From NCBI GenBank assembly GCA_019746355.1, contig JAIESC010000031.1, positions 1 through 64,000 on the forward strand: a stretch of 64,000 nt of DNA, in the 5' to 3' direction. The stretch comes from Xanthobacteraceae bacterium (GTDB taxonomy: Bacteria; Pseudomonadota; Alphaproteobacteria; Rhizobiales; Xanthobacteraceae). This document shows, one piece after another, positions 19,858-29,746 of the stretch (positions are counted from its first letter, which is position 1; each line of letters opens with the position of its first letter). The notes beneath the pieces are model-generated. The model was not told the DNA's origin. It ran no database searches and worked only from the letters and a program-made list of their open reading frames with translations. The translations under genes were made by a program, and so were the position numbers.

Positions 19858-20904
19858 TTAGCGATCGTCGCCCGCAACCGGCGCCCAGAGCACCTGCTCG
19901 ATTCGTGTCGCGCCGGTGGCCAGCATCACCAGCCGGTCGAAGCCGAGCGCGATGCCGCTCGCCGGCGGCATTTGCCCCAGCGCGTTGAGAAAGTCGTTGT
20001 CGATCGGATACTGCTCGCCGTAGCGCCGCTGCCGTTCGGCCATGGCCTCTTCGAAGCGCCGCTGCTGCTCCTTCGCGTCGGTCAGCTCGGCAAAGCCGTT
20101 GGCGAGCTCAACGCCGCAGACGTAGAGCTCGAAGCGCTTGGCCAGCCGCGGGTCGCTGTCGGGTAGAGCCCAGGCGGCCTCCGGCAGCGGATAGCGATCG
20201 AGCAGCACGGCATGGCCGTGACCGAGTTGCGGCTCGATGCGTTCGACCAGCACGCGGCTGAAGACGTCCGACCAGGTGTCGTCATCGGCGGTCGCAATTC
20301 CGGCCGCGCCGGCTGCGGCCGCGAGCTTGTCGCGGTTTGGCTCGCCGGACGTCAGCGTTGCAAGGACATCGATGCCGGCAAATTTCTGGAAAGCGTCACA
20401 GACGCTGAGCCGCTCGGGCGGGGTGTAGGGATCGGTGGTCAGTCCCTTCCACTGGAATTGCAGCGCGCCGGCCGCCTTCGCCGCTTCGTCGAGGATCGCG
20501 GCGCAATCCTGCATCAGCGCCTCGTAGGGCTCGTTCGCCCGGTACCACTCCAGCATGGTGAACTCGGGATGGTGCAGCGGCCCCCGCTCGCGATTGCGGA
20601 AGACATGGCCGAGGCTGAACACCCGGGCCTCGCCCGCGGCCAGGAGCTTCTTGCAGGTGAATTCCGGCGAGGTGTGCAGGTAGAGCGGCTTTCGGCCCGC
20701 GGCGGGCGTTACCAGCTCGGTCGCAAAGGCATGCAGATGCACCTCGTTGCCGGGCGAGACCTGAAGCGCCGGGGTCTCGACCTCCAGGAAGCCGCGCCGC
20801 CGAAACCACTCCCGCAGCGCCGATAAGATGCGCCCCCGCGCCAGCAAAAACGCCCGCCGGTCGGCATAGACGTCGCGGTCCCACCAGGGGGAGGGGTCGT
20901 TCAC
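19858..20904 (-). CDS. epmA: EF-P--(R)-beta-lysine ligase, LysRS-like
   Basis: A 348-residue class II aminoacyl-tRNA-synthetase catalytic core without an anticodon-binding domain, which separates it from LysS. Motif 2 is in VFRNRERGPLHHPEFTMLEW and motif 3 in GIALGFDRLVML; EVETPALQVSPGNEVHLHAF is characteristic. It ligates lysine or beta-lysine to the conserved Lys of EF-P. It diverges from efp across 126 bases, so enzyme and substrate may share a regulatory region. Downstream on the same strand are a Bug gene and epmB. Confidence 0.94.
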   Translation of the reverse strand: MNDPSPWWDRDVYADRRAFLLARGRILSALREWFRRRGFLEVETPALQVSPGNEVHLHAFATELVTPAAGRKPLYLHTSPEFTCKKLLAAGEARVFSLGHVFRNRERGPLHHPEFTMLEWYRANEPYEALMQDCAAILDEAAKAAGALQFQWKGLTTDPYTPPERLSVCDAFQKFAGIDVLATLTSGEPNRDKLAAAAGAAGIATADDDTWSDVFSRVLVERIEPQLGHGHAVLLDRYPLPEAAWALPDSDPRLAKRFELYVCGVELANGFAELTDAKEQQRRFEEAMAERQRRYGEQYPIDNDFLNALGQMPPASGIALGFDRLVMLATGATRIEQVLWAPVAGDDR

Positions 20905-21030
20905 TTTGCCCTCGTCGGAGTTGCGAAAAAGGCTGGCGAAGCGGGCCAGGATTAGTATGGTGCGGCCCGAAATCGCAGGGTCCGGTCGCGGCGGCCGGGT
21001 CCTTTTTGAGCCAATAGAGGAATATCACCT

Positions 21031-21597
21031 GTGAAGGTTATCGCCAGTTCCGTCCGCAAGGGCAACGTTCTCGACATCGACGGCAGGCTCTGCGTCGTTC
21101 TGACCGCCGAAAGCTTCCATCCCGGCAAGGGCACCCCGACAACGCAGATCGATATGCGCCGCATCAGCGACGGCGTGAAGATTTCCCAGCGCTACAAGAC
21201 CGTTGAGCAGGTCGAGCGCGCCATCGTGGAAGACCGCGAGCACACGTTTCTCTACCAGGACGGTGAAGGCTTCCATTTCATGAATTCGGAGAACTACGAT
21301 CAGATCACGCTTCAGGAGGAGCTGGTCGGTGACGGGGCCGCCTATCTCCAGCCGGAGATGAAGGTGATGCTCAGCATGCACGAGGGCAACGCGGTGGCGA
21401 TCCAGTTGCCGCAGAAGGTCGTGCTGGAGATCGTCGAGACGGAGCCCGTGACCAAGGGCCAGACCGCGTCGTCGTCCTACAAGCCGGCGAAGCTCTCAAA
21501 CGGCGTGCGCACCAACGTGCCGCCGTTCATCGGCGCCGGCACGCGTGTCGTGGTGATGACCGAAGACGGCTCCTACGTCGAGCGCGCGAAGGACTAA
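21031..21597 (+). CDS. efp: Translation elongation factor P
   Basis: A 188-residue EF-P that relieves ribosome stalling at polyproline runs. Domain I carries the modification loop [12 protein letters not shown] with Lys33, the predicted lysylation site given neighbouring epmA and epmB. Domains II and III follow, with [14 protein letters not shown] and the conserved C-terminal [19 protein letters not shown]. The start is GTG 21031, with AGAGG ten bases upstream, a rather long spacing. Confidence 0.96.
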   Translation: MKVIASSVRKGNVLDIDGRLCVVLTAESFHPGKGTPTTQIDMRRISDGVKISQRYKTVEQVERAIVEDREHTFLYQDGEGFHFMNSENYDQITLQEELVGDGAAYLQPEMKVMLSMHEGNAVAIQLPQKVVLEIVETEPVTKGQTASSSYKPAKLSNGVRTNVPPFIGAGTRVVVMTEDGSYVERAKD

Positions 21598-21638
21598 CCC
21601 TTCGTTTTCTGTTTTCGCTTCGCACAACTCTCTCCGCT

Positions 21639-21750
21639 GTCATTGCCGGGTTTGACCCGGCAATCCATGAGCGGTTGCAGTCTGCTCAACTCGTAAGAGT
21701 ATTCTCTATTTCGGCATTGCATGGATGCCCGGGTCAAGCCCGGGCATGAC
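21639..21750. repeat. Palindromic MITE-like element of a second family
   Basis: A 112-base element with imperfect inverted ends of about 30 bases: GTCATTGCCGGGTTTGACCC at the left, and CCCGGGTCAAGCCCGGGCAT followed by GAC at the right. The centre (21675-21715) is AT-richer. It fills the gap between the converging efp and gloB genes and could also end transcription in both directions. No second copy is obvious in the window. Confidence 0.75.
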
Positions 21751-21792
21751 ACCGAGTGTGTGGCGACGCTGTGCCATTCACTCCGTGCGTCG

Positions 21793-22560
21793 TCAGAATT
21801 TGTTCTTCCTCTCGCGAATTTCCGCAAACACCTGCGCGGCGGGCTTGCCGGCGAGACCCAGCGATGCGGCAACGGCGGGTACATCCGCGCGCAGGAAGGG
21901 ATTCGCCGCCTTCTCCTCGTCGAGCGTCGTCGGAATCGTCCACTGCCCGTCGGCGATCTGTTTCGCCGCCTGCGCCGCCCGCGCCTTCAGCGCCGTGTTG
22001 TCGGGCTCGATGGTCTGCGCGAACTTGATGTTCGCGAGCGTGTATTCGTGGCCGCAATAGACCCTGGTGTCGCCCGGCAGGTCGCGCAGCTTCTTCAGCG
22101 AATTCCACATCATCTCCATCGTGCCCTCGATCACGCGGCCGCAGCCGATCGAGAACAGCGTGTCGCCGGCGAAGGCAAGCTTGTCGCCGTGGAACCAGTA
22201 GGTGATGTGGCCCGCGGTGTGGCCGGGCGTCTCGATCACATTGGCGTTGAGATTGCCGACGCTGACCTTGTCGCCCTCGCGCACGGTCGCGTCGACCAGG
22301 GGGATCTTCGCCGCCTCGGCCTTGGGCGCCACCACGCGGCATTTGTGCTTCTGCTTGAGCTCGGCAATGCCGCCGGTGTGATCGCCGTGATGGTGCGTCA
22401 CCAGGATGTCGGTGAGCTTCCAGCCAGTCTGCTTCAGCGCGGCTTCGATCGGCGCGGCCTCCGGCGCGTCGATCGCCGCAGTTGCGCCGCTCGCCGGATC
22501 ATGGACCAGCACGCCGTAATTGTCGTTCAGGCAACGGAACAGCTTGGTCTCGGCGGGCAT
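21793..22560 (-). CDS. gloB: Hydroxyacylglutathione hydrolase (glyoxalase II)
   Basis: A 255-residue metallo-beta-lactamase-fold enzyme that hydrolyses S-lactoylglutathione in methylglyoxal detoxification. The metal motif is VTHHHGDHTGG, followed by ETPGHTAGHITYW, FAGDTLFSIGCGR and YCGHEYTLANIKFA, and the C-terminal substrate region with NPFLRADVP. ATG 22560 is preceded by GAGGAG at seven bases; the frame is open 28 codons further upstream, but that stretch crosses the divergent promoter region. It diverges from a methyltransferase gene. Confidence 0.94.
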   Translation of the reverse strand: MPAETKLFRCLNDNYGVLVHDPASGATAAIDAPEAAPIEAALKQTGWKLTDILVTHHHGDHTGGIAELKQKHKCRVVAPKAEAAKIPLVDATVREGDKVSVGNLNANVIETPGHTAGHITYWFHGDKLAFAGDTLFSIGCGRVIEGTMEMMWNSLKKLRDLPGDTRVYCGHEYTLANIKFAQTIEPDNTALKARAAQAAKQIADGQWTIPTTLDEEKAANPFLRADVPAVAASLGLAGKPAAQVFAEIRERKNKF

Positions 22561-22658
22561 GTCGGCTCCTCGTTTTCGGGCTTTGGCGGACCGTATCACG
22601 AACGGACACGGGTTCTGAACGTCCGAAACATGGAGGCGGTTCATGATATGATTCCTCC

Positions 22659-23408
22659 ATGTCCATCGACGTGGTCGACCTGCGCGCCTTCTACTCCGAG
22701 CGGCTGGGCACCGTGGCCCGGTATTTCGTCGGGCGGGGCATCCGCAACCTCTGGAGCGACACCCAGGGGCTGCGGATGGTCGGCATCGGCTATGCGGGCC
22801 CCTATCTCGGCCTGTTTCGCGAGGAGGCCGAGCGGTGCCTCGCCTTCATGCCAGCGGCGCAAGGCGTGGTGAAATGGCCGACGGTGCGGCCGACGCTGTC
22901 GACGCTGGTGGACGAGCTGGAGCTACCGCTGCCGGACGCGTCGGTCGACCGCGTGCTGCTGGTGCATGCGCTGGAGATGTCGCAGAACCCCACGGCGCTG
23001 CTGCGCGAGGTCTGGCGGGTGCTCGCCTCGGGCGGGCAATTGCTCGCCGTGGTGCCGAACCGGCGCGGGCTCTGGGCGCGGATGGACACGACGCCGTTCG
23101 GCCACGGCCGGCCTTACTCGCGCTCGCAGATCATGAGCCTGATGCGCGACGCCTGGTTCACGCCGGTGTCATGGAGCGAAGCGCTCTACGTCCCGCCGGT
23201 CCAGCGCAGCTGGTTTCTGCGCTCGGCGGTGGCGTGGGAGCGCGTCGGCGCGACGCTCTCCGCGCCGTTCGCCGGCGTGCACATCGTCGACGCGACCAAG
23301 CAGGTCTATCGCGCGATACCGGCGCGGCGCGAGAAGCGCGTGCTGGTGCCGTCGCTCAAGCCCGCGCTCGCGCCGGCGCCAAGTCCGACCGCGCGCCAGG
23401 CACCATAA
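22659..23408 (+). CDS. SAM-dependent methyltransferase-like protein
   Basis: A 249-residue protein. Recognisable elements are the post-I/II region LPLPDASVDRVLLVHALEMSQ and LREVWRVLASGGQLLAVVPNRRG, the pattern of Methyltransf_11 domains, and a proline/alanine-rich basic tail. Motif I is unusual: QGLRMVGIGYAGPYLGLF instead of the glycine-rich LDxGCGxG, so SAM binding may be altered. It is paired divergently with gloB, an arrangement I recall from other Rhizobiales. Substrate unknown. Confidence 0.78.
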   Translation: MSIDVVDLRAFYSERLGTVARYFVGRGIRNLWSDTQGLRMVGIGYAGPYLGLFREEAERCLAFMPAAQGVVKWPTVRPTLSTLVDELELPLPDASVDRVLLVHALEMSQNPTALLREVWRVLASGGQLLAVVPNRRGLWARMDTTPFGHGRPYSRSQIMSLMRDAWFTPVSWSEALYVPPVQRSWFLRSAVAWERVGATLSAPFAGVHIVDATKQVYRAIPARREKRVLVPSLKPALAPAPSPTARQAP

Positions 23409-23411
23409 GCG

Positions 23412-23439
23412 ACAAGGCCGGGTATCGACCCGGCCTTGT
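23412..23439. terminator. Bidirectional terminator hairpin
   Basis: A perfect 12-base stem, ACAAGGCCGGGT and ACCCGGCCTTGT, with the loop ATCG, between the converging methyltransferase and DUF4167 genes. Flanking T-rich bases on the plus side (TCATTTCAATT) are modest, but the stem is very stable and the position fits. Confidence 0.75.
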
Positions 23440-23460
23440 TCATTTCAATTCGTGAGAGCG

Positions 23461-24288
23461 TCAGCTGTTGCCGGGCTCGGGGCCGTCGCCGCCGAAATCC
23501 TGCGCTGCGCCGGCCATCTCGGGCCGCGGGCCGCCGCCGCGATGCCGCCTGCGGCGGTGACGTGGGAAGCGCTGGCCGTCCTGGTTGTTGCCGCCATTGT
23601 TGCTGTCGTGGCCGTTCGGCGTGAAGCCCTGACCGCCGGCTTGCGGCTGCTGCGCGCCGGTGATGAACGACGGCAGGCGCTCGCCGTCGCTCGCCTCGGC
23701 TTGCGGCTGCTGATACTGCGGCTGCTGCTGCGGATTGCCGTAGGGCTGCTGATGCTGCTGCGGCCGCGGCTGGTAGTTCGGCTGCTGGCCGCCATAGGGC
23801 TGCGGCTGCTCGCGCGGCTGAACGTTCGGCTGCTGGTTGCTGTAGTTCGGCTGCCCACCAAAGCCTGGCTGCGGCTGTCCGGATTGGCCCTGATAGGGCT
23901 GGCCTTGTGCCGGCTGGGCGCCATCGTCCTCCTCGCCGTCGAGGACGTCGTCAGAGGTGCTCTGACCCGGCGCGGGCGGCGCCTGATAGTACGGATTCTG
24001 CTGCCGGAACTGCTCCTGCGCCGCGGCGATCAGACGGAAATAGTGCTCGGCGTGCTGGAAGTGGTTCTCGGCGGTGACCGGGTCGCCGGCGCTCTGGGCG
24101 TCACGGGCAAGCTGCAGATATTTCTCGGCAATGTGATGTGCGGTGCCGCGGATTTTCACCTCCGGCCCGTTGGACTCGTAAACCCGGGTCAGCGGGTTGT
24201 GATGATGGCCACCACCGCCGCCGCCGCCATGATGACCCTTGTGGTTGCGGTTGCGCCCCCGCATGCGCTTGTTCTGTCCGTTTCTCAT
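23461..24288 (-). CDS. DUF4167 domain protein with Gln/Pro-rich tail
   Basis: A 275-residue protein. The first 110 residues are the conserved DUF4167 domain: MRNGQNKRMRGRNRN, a glycine/histidine run, then NPLTRVYESNGPEVKIRGTA and AGDPVTAENHFQHAEHYFRL. Residues about 115-235 are low complexity, rich in Q, P, G and Y and encoded by repetitive GCTGCGGCTG-like triplets on the plus strand. The end is Arg/His-rich (RFPRHRRRRHRGGG), suggesting nucleic-acid binding. Function is unknown. ATG 24288 is chosen because the family starts with MRxGQ; the frame is open 20 codons upstream. Confidence 0.87.
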   Translation of the reverse strand: MRNGQNKRMRGRNRNHKGHHGGGGGGGHHHNPLTRVYESNGPEVKIRGTAHHIAEKYLQLARDAQSAGDPVTAENHFQHAEHYFRLIAAAQEQFRQQNPYYQAPPAPGQSTSDDVLDGEEDDGAQPAQGQPYQGQSGQPQPGFGGQPNYSNQQPNVQPREQPQPYGGQQPNYQPRPQQHQQPYGNPQQQPQYQQPQAEASDGERLPSFITGAQQPQAGGQGFTPNGHDSNNGGNNQDGQRFPRHRRRRHRGGGPRPEMAGAAQDFGGDGPEPGNS

Positions 24289-24762
24289 GACTGCTTGTCG
24301 CCGACTCCTGTTAGCAGCGGTTGTTCCCCCGCCGGTTCGTTCATCCAACTCCAGACCGCAAGTTTCAACGCATCAGCATGTCGGCCCGGTGACCATCGGG
24401 TCGGCCTGCTACGCCGGGATTTCCGATACCCTTGCGCAGTGCTTCAGTGCGCGTTGACCGCAACATTCCCTCGACCGCGAACCTGCCGCGGCAGCGCTTG
24501 TTTCACACCATGCGCGTCATTTGTCGTTAATGCGTCATAAGCCCGATGCGCGCTCGGCCGGTAGCTTGCTGACTTCGAATTCGGCGATCCTGTCTGCCGT
24601 TGACCCGTCGCTTAATCTGGCCCACTGCCCGCCTCGCCGAGCGTTACGCTCCGGGCTTGAGCAATCTGACCGTCGGGTCGATTCCTGCATGGCAAGCTAG
24701 TCGGTCCGGGCCAATAATCCAAGAGCTTTTTTGCCTATCCGCAATGTTAGTGGAACATGGCG
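24289..24762. other. 474-base gap upstream of DUF4167
   Basis: No convincing gene, tRNA or repeat was found here. It separates prmC from the DUF4167 gene on the same strand and should contain the DUF4167 promoter and a long leader. Short dyads such as GAGCGTTACGCTC (24648-24660) and a T-run near 24727 exist. Plus-strand frames across it lack coding character. A small RNA or structured leader cannot be excluded. Confidence 0.4.
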
Positions 24763-25668
24763 TTATTTGGCCACAGCCGCGTGTAGCGCCCGCGGGACAC
24801 CGGATAGATCGGTATGGGCCGGCGTCGGCGCAAGCCCTCCTGCGCGGAACAAGGCCGCAACCGGGGCCTCCTGACCGATGCCCAGTTCGACCACAATGTG
24901 GCCGTGCGGTTTGAGCAGGCGACCCGCCTGTCCCGCAATGGTGCGGTAGCAGGCAAGCCCGTCGGTGCCGCCATCAAGCGCCCGGCGGGGATCGTGGCGG
25001 ACTTCGGGGGCGAGCCCGGCAATGTCGCCGCTCATGATGTAGGGCGGGTTCGACACCACGAGGTCGAACCCTTGCGGCAATGCCGCGCCGAAATCGCATG
25101 CAACAAAATGTGCCCGGGGCTGAAGCATGAGCCTGCGCGCATTGTCGCGGGCCGCGCGCAGAGCGTCGATGCTGATGTCGGTGGCGACCCCTGTGGCGTT
25201 CGGCAGCTCGGTCAGGAGCGCGATCAGCAGCGCGCCCGAGCCGGTGCCGAGGTCGGCAATGCGAAGCGTGCGGTGGCGCGGCCCGCCCTGATCGATCGCG
25301 GCCAGCGCCGCCTCCACCACGGTCTCGGTTTCCGGCCGCGGCACCAGCGTGGATTGGGTGATGCGGAGCGGCAGCCCCCAGAATTCCTTGACCCCGAGGA
25401 TGCGCGCCACCGGCTCGCGCTCGAGCCGCCGCGCGGCCAGCGCAATCAGTTGCGAGGCTTCGTCGCTGCGGAGATCGCGGTTCGCCTCGATCACCAGGCC
25501 GGTGTGATCGAGGCCGAGAGCATGCCCGGTGAGCAGCCGGGCGTCGAGCTCGGGGCTGTCGAGACCGGCGCGGCGGAACGCATCGGTCAGCGCGCGCCGC
25601 GCCTCGACGACGGTCATGCCGGATGCGAGCCGCGGCGCCCGCAGCGCTTGCGCGAGAATCTCCATCAC
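24763..25668 (-). CDS. prmC: Peptide chain release factor N5-glutamine methyltransferase
   Basis: A 301-residue SAM methyltransferase that methylates the Gln of the GGQ motif in release factors. Motif I is [15 protein letters not shown], and the diagnostic NPPY tetrad is at residues 207-210 ([13 protein letters not shown]). The N-terminal helical domain has [11 protein letters not shown]. Its start overlaps the stop of prfA by four bases (ATGA), the usual substrate-enzyme pairing. Confidence 0.95.
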   Translation of the reverse strand: MMEILAQALRAPRLASGMTVVEARRALTDAFRRAGLDSPELDARLLTGHALGLDHTGLVIEANRDLRSDEASQLIALAARRLEREPVARILGVKEFWGLPLRITQSTLVPRPETETVVEAALAAIDQGGPRHRTLRIADLGTGSGALLIALLTELPNATGVATDISIDALRAARDNARRLMLQPRAHFVACDFGAALPQGFDLVVSNPPYIMSGDIAGLAPEVRHDPRRALDGGTDGLACYRTIAGQAGRLLKPHGHIVVELGIGQEAPVAALFRAGGLAPTPAHTDLSGVPRALHAAVAK

Positions 25669-26744
25669 GACGCCTCGGCCGCCAGCAGCTCGGCCTGATG
25701 GTGGGTGATCAGCGCGTCGATGATCTCGCCCAATGCTTCGCCTTCCATCACCTTCGGCAGATTGTAGAGCGTAAGATTGATGCGGTGGTCGGTGACACGC
25801 CCCTGCGGGAAATTGTAGGTGCGGATCCGCTCGGAGCGATCGCCGGAGCCGACCTGGTCCTTGCGTGCGGCGGCGCGCTCGGTGTCGCGCTTGGTCTTTT
25901 CGGCGTCGTAGAGCTTGGCGCGCAGCATCGCCATCGCCTTGGCGCGGTTCTTGTGCTGCGAGCGCTCCTCCTGGACCATCACCACGATGCCGCTCGGCAC
26001 ATGAGTGATGCGGATCGCCGACTCGGTCTTGTTGACGTGCTGGCCGCCGGCGCCCTGCGACCGCATGGTGTCGATCTTGAGATCGTCGGGCTTGATCTCG
26101 ATGTCGACGTCCTCGACCTCCGGCAGCACCGCGACGGTCGCCGCCGAGGTGTGCACCCGGCCCTGCGCCTCGGTGTCGGGAACGCGCTGCACGCGGTGCA
26201 CGCCGGATTCGAATTTCAGCCGCGCAAACGGTCCGCGCCCGCGAATCTCGGCAACGACCTCCTTGAAGCCGCCCTTGGTGCCCTCGTTGATCGACATGAT
26301 CTCGGTGGTCCAGCCCTGCCGCGCCGCGTAGCGCTCGTACATCCGGAACAGGTCGCCGGCAAACAGCGAGGCCTCGTCGCCGCCGGTGCCGGCGCGGATT
26401 TCCAGGATGACGTTGCGCTCATCCATCGCGTCCTTCGGCAGCAGCGCCACGCGTAGCTCTTCGACCATCCGTTCGCGCTTTTCGACCAGCGCGCGGCGTT
26501 CCTCGTCGGCCATCTCGCGCATGGCGGAGTCGGTCGAAGGATCGGCGATCAGCGCTTCCAGATCGGCGAGCTCGGCCGCGACGTTGCGGTAAGCCTTGAT
26601 CTTGCCGACCACCGGATCGATTTCGGCGAATTCGCGCGACAGCTTGACGAATGCGTCGCCCGACAATTGCTGCGACAGCTCGGCCTCCACGGCGGCGTGG
26701 CGTGCGAGCAGCACGTCGAGCTTCTGTTCAGGCAGGTTGGTCAC
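25665..26744 (-). CDS. prfA: Peptide chain release factor 1
   Basis: A 359-residue RF1 that reads UAA and UAG. The catalytic GGQ is at residues 233-235 ([16 protein letters not shown]). The codon-recognition tripeptide sits at 189-191 as PDT ([15 protein letters not shown]), a PxT-type RF1 motif rather than the SPF of RF2. ATG 26744 overlaps the stop of ptsP by four bases, so ptsP-prfA-prmC are a tightly coupled operon. Confidence 0.96.
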   Translation of the reverse strand: MTNLPEQKLDVLLARHAAVEAELSQQLSGDAFVKLSREFAEIDPVVGKIKAYRNVAAELADLEALIADPSTDSAMREMADEERRALVEKRERMVEELRVALLPKDAMDERNVILEIRAGTGGDEASLFAGDLFRMYERYAARQGWTTEIMSINEGTKGGFKEVVAEIRGRGPFARLKFESGVHRVQRVPDTEAQGRVHTSAATVAVLPEVEDVDIEIKPDDLKIDTMRSQGAGGQHVNKTESAIRITHVPSGIVVMVQEERSQHKNRAKAMAMLRAKLYDAEKTKRDTERAAARKDQVGSGDRSERIRTYNFPQGRVTDHRINLTLYNLPKVMEGEALGEIIDALITHHQAELLAAEAS

Positions 26745-29008
26745 AACTGCAAGCCTTCAGCGGCGGCGAATTGCTCGAGCCGCTCGCGGATTGTGCCGTC
26801 CTGCGGCGGGTTCTCGATCAGCGGCCGGATCAGCGCTTCGGCCTTCTTGGCGTCGAGCTCGAGCAGCATGGCCTTCACCGCCCCGAGCGCGGACGGCGTC
26901 AGCGACAGCGAACGAAATCCCAGCGCCACCAGCGCCAGCGCGCCGATGGGCTTCGAGGCCAGCTCGCCGCACAGGGCCACCGGCTTGCCGGCAGCCCGGC
27001 CCCTGTCGATGATCGCCATCAGGGCGCGCAGCACAGGCGCGGAGAGCGCGTCGAAGCGGTCGGCGACCCGTTTGTTGCCGCGGTCCGCCGCGAACAGGAA
27101 CTGCACCAGATCGTTCGAGCCAACCGACAGGAAATCGACCCGCGACAGCAACGAGTCGAGCTGGAACAGCAGCGACGGCACCTCGACCATCGCGCCGACC
27201 TCGACGCGATCAGGCAGCTTGTGGCGCCGCCGCCGCAGCGCGGTCAATTCGCGCTCGATCATGGCTTTGGCTTCGTCGAATTCGGCGCAGGTCGCGATCA
27301 TCGGAAACATCACGCGCAGCTCGCGGCCCGCGGCCGCCTGCAGCAGCGCGCGGATCTGGCTCCGCATCAGGCCCGGCCGGTCGAGCCCGAGCCGGATCGC
27401 ACGCCAGCCGAGCGCCGGGTTCTCCTCGGGCTCGGCCCGCATATAGGGCAGGATCTTGTCGCCGCCAACGTCGAGCGTGCGGAACGTCACCGGCCGGTCG
27501 CCCGCCGCGTCGAGCACCGAGCGATAGAGCGAGAGCTGCTCGCTGATGCGCGGCATTTCGGTGGCGATCATGAACTGCAGCTCGGTGCGGAACAGGCCGA
27601 TGCCGCTGGCGCCGGTCTCGGCGATATGCGGCAGATCGACCAGCAGGCCGGCGTTGATCATCAACGCCACCTCCTGGCCGTCCTTGGTGACGGAGGGCCG
27701 GTCGCGCAGCGCGTGGTACTGCGCCTGGCGGCGGGCGCGCAGCTTCACCCGCTCGCCATAGGCGGTCTCGATGTCGCCCGGCGGTCGCAGGTGCATCTCG
27801 CCGGTCGAGCCGTCGACGATGATCGAGTCGCCGGTCTCGACCAGCCCGGAGATGTTGTCGATCTCGCCGACCGCGGCGATGCCGAGCGCGCGGGCGACGA
27901 TGGCGACATGCGAGGTCGGCCCGCCTTCCTCCAGCACCAGGCCGCGCAGCTTGCGCCGGTCGTAGTCGAGCAGCGCCGCCGGTCCCATCGCCCGGGCGAC
28001 GACGATCGCATTGTCGGGAAGCTGCTCGCGCGGCGGCGCGTGGTCCTGGCCCATGAGCTGCCGCATCAGCCGGTTGGCGAGATCGTCGAGGTCGTGCAGC
28101 CGCTCGCGCAGGTACGGATCGGTGACACGCAGCATCCGGGCGCGGGTGTCGGACTGCACGCGCTCGACGCCGGCTTCGGCGGTAAGGCCGGTGCTGACCG
28201 CCTCGCGCAGCCTGCGGGTCCAGCCCGCATCGTTGGCGAAGCCGCGATAGGCGTCCAGCACATCGCGATGCTCGCCGCCGTCGGCCACGTCGCGGCGCTC
28301 CAGCATCAGGTCGAGATCGGCCCGCAGCGCTTCGACCGCCTCGTCGAGCCGCTTTAATTCCTTCTGCACGTCGTCGGCGATGACGTTCTTGATGGTGACG
28401 CGCGGCTCGTGCAGCACCACGTGGCCGAGCGCGATGCCCTCCGACAGCGCCGAGCCGGTGAGATGCAACCGCGGCTTGATCGCGGGCTCGGCGCCGGGCT
28501 TGGCGATCGAGGAGAGCTCGCCCGAGGCGATCATCTCCGCCAGCACCATGGCGGTGGTCTGCAGCGCCTCTTCCTCTTCCTCGGAATAGGTCCGCCGCGC
28601 CCGGTTCTGCACCACCAGGACGCCGAGCGTGTTGCCGGCCCGCAGGATCGGCACGCCGAGGAACGAATGGTAGATTTCTTCGCCGGTCTCCGGGCGGAAC
28701 GCGAAGGCCGGGTGGGTCTGCGCCTCGGAGAGATTGACCGGGTTGGCCTCGCTCGCCACCAGGCCGACCAGGCCCTCGTCCTGGCGCAGCACGGTCTGGT
28801 GCACCGCCTCGCGCTTGAGGCCCTCGGTGGCGTACAGCTCGAGCGTGCTGTCGACGCGCAACACGTAGACGGAGCAGACCTCCGCCACCATGTTGGCGGC
28901 AATCAGCACAACGATCTTGTCCAGGCGTTCCTGCGCGCTGACCGGTTCCGCCATCACCTCGCGGAGCCGGCGCAACAGCACGCGCGGACCGCCGAGCGCG
29001 CCAGCCAT
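26741..29008 (-). CDS. ptsP: Phosphoenolpyruvate-protein phosphotransferase of the nitrogen PTS
   Basis: A 755-residue EI-Ntr. An N-terminal GAF domain (about 25-165) senses a small ligand (glutamine in other bacteria). The EI N-domain follows, with the phosphorylated His367 in [17 protein letters not shown]. The C-terminal PEP-binding barrel has [28 protein letters not shown] and [18 protein letters not shown]. It starts the nitrogen phosphotransferase relay (EI-Ntr, NPr, EIIA-Ntr) that regulates K+ and nitrogen/carbon metabolism. It is the first gene of ptsP-prfA-prmC. Confidence 0.95.
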   Translation of the reverse strand: MAGALGGPRVLLRRLREVMAEPVSAQERLDKIVVLIAANMVAEVCSVYVLRVDSTLELYATEGLKREAVHQTVLRQDEGLVGLVASEANPVNLSEAQTHPAFAFRPETGEEIYHSFLGVPILRAGNTLGVLVVQNRARRTYSEEEEEALQTTAMVLAEMIASGELSSIAKPGAEPAIKPRLHLTGSALSEGIALGHVVLHEPRVTIKNVIADDVQKELKRLDEAVEALRADLDLMLERRDVADGGEHRDVLDAYRGFANDAGWTRRLREAVSTGLTAEAGVERVQSDTRARMLRVTDPYLRERLHDLDDLANRLMRQLMGQDHAPPREQLPDNAIVVARAMGPAALLDYDRRKLRGLVLEEGGPTSHVAIVARALGIAAVGEIDNISGLVETGDSIIVDGSTGEMHLRPPGDIETAYGERVKLRARRQAQYHALRDRPSVTKDGQEVALMINAGLLVDLPHIAETGASGIGLFRTELQFMIATEMPRISEQLSLYRSVLDAAGDRPVTFRTLDVGGDKILPYMRAEPEENPALGWRAIRLGLDRPGLMRSQIRALLQAAAGRELRVMFPMIATCAEFDEAKAMIERELTALRRRRHKLPDRVEVGAMVEVPSLLFQLDSLLSRVDFLSVGSNDLVQFLFAADRGNKRVADRFDALSAPVLRALMAIIDRGRAAGKPVALCGELASKPIGALALVALGFRSLSLTPSALGAVKAMLLELDAKKAEALIRPLIENPPQDGTIRERLEQFAAAEGLQL

Positions 29009-29195
29009 GGCAAACGTTCCTCAGGGCCGCATTGATTACAGGGCTATAGCGAATGGCCCATGCAAACGGCAAGCCAAAGCTGTTCTAAGGGCCTGATAAG
29101 ACGGGCCTGTTACTGGTTGCGGTGCAACGGCCTCGCCTGCTTGTGGTCCTGCCGGGGGAGGGCGTTGCTCTGATCCGGGCTACGGCGCTGGACCT

Positions 29196-29654
29196 TCATC
29201 GCAATTGTCCCAGCAACTTTGCCAGGATCGGCGCCTGCCCCTTCAGGATTTTTCGCTGCGCCTCGCCGGGCTCAAACCACGCAACCCGATCGACCTCCGG
29301 AAACTGCCGTGTGTGTCCCGACTTCGGAGGCCACTCCATCGAGAATAGATTGCTTTTGAATTTTGCGAGGTCGAAGTCGCCTTCGACGGCCCAGGCCATG
29401 ATCGTCTTGCCGCCGGGCTGCTTGAAACCTCCAAGCGCGATGAACTCGCCGTCCGGAACGCAGCCCGTCTCCTCTTCAAACTCGCGGCGGGCGGCCGCAA
29501 GCGGGTCTTCATCGTCCTCATAGAGACCTTTCGGAAGCGACCACGCGCCGTCATCCTTCTTCGCCCAGAATGGGCCGCCCGGATGCGCAAGCAGGACCTG
29601 CAGCCGATCGTGCGTTCGGCGAAACATCAGAATGCCTGCGCTGCGTTTGGCCAT
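29196..29654 (-). CDS. Nudix hydrolase
   Basis: A 152-residue protein with a complete Nudix box, GLYEDDEDPLAAARREFEEE followed by TG, matching G-x5-E-x7-R-E-x2-E-E-x-G. AKKDDGAWSLPKG precedes the box, a pattern of Ap4A- or NDP-type Nudix proteins (YfcD/NUDT-like), but the substrate is uncertain. It stands alone between ptsP and a small exported protein gene on the other strand. Confidence 0.88.
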   Translation of the reverse strand: MAKRSAGILMFRRTHDRLQVLLAHPGGPFWAKKDDGAWSLPKGLYEDDEDPLAAARREFEEETGCVPDGEFIALGGFKQPGGKTIMAWAVEGDFDLAKFKSNLFSMEWPPKSGHTRQFPEVDRVAWFEPGEAQRKILKGQAPILAKLLGQLR

Positions 29655-29746
29655 CGCCTATCGCCAATCGAATACCCGGCGTGGCAGTACGTCACGATTT
29701 GGGCGCAATCTGTTGCACGACTTTGGTCGTTCGGAGGGGACGAACG

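Noticed and set aside
24600..24914. Small plus-strand frame beside prmC
   Set aside because: Overlaps prmC antisense at its 3' end and lacks a family signal; treated as non-coding gap.
26651..28357. Plus-strand frame of 568 codons over ptsP
   Set aside because: It lies fully antisense to ptsP, which has all EI-Ntr motifs. Its Arg/Gln/His-rich composition is a high-GC shadow.
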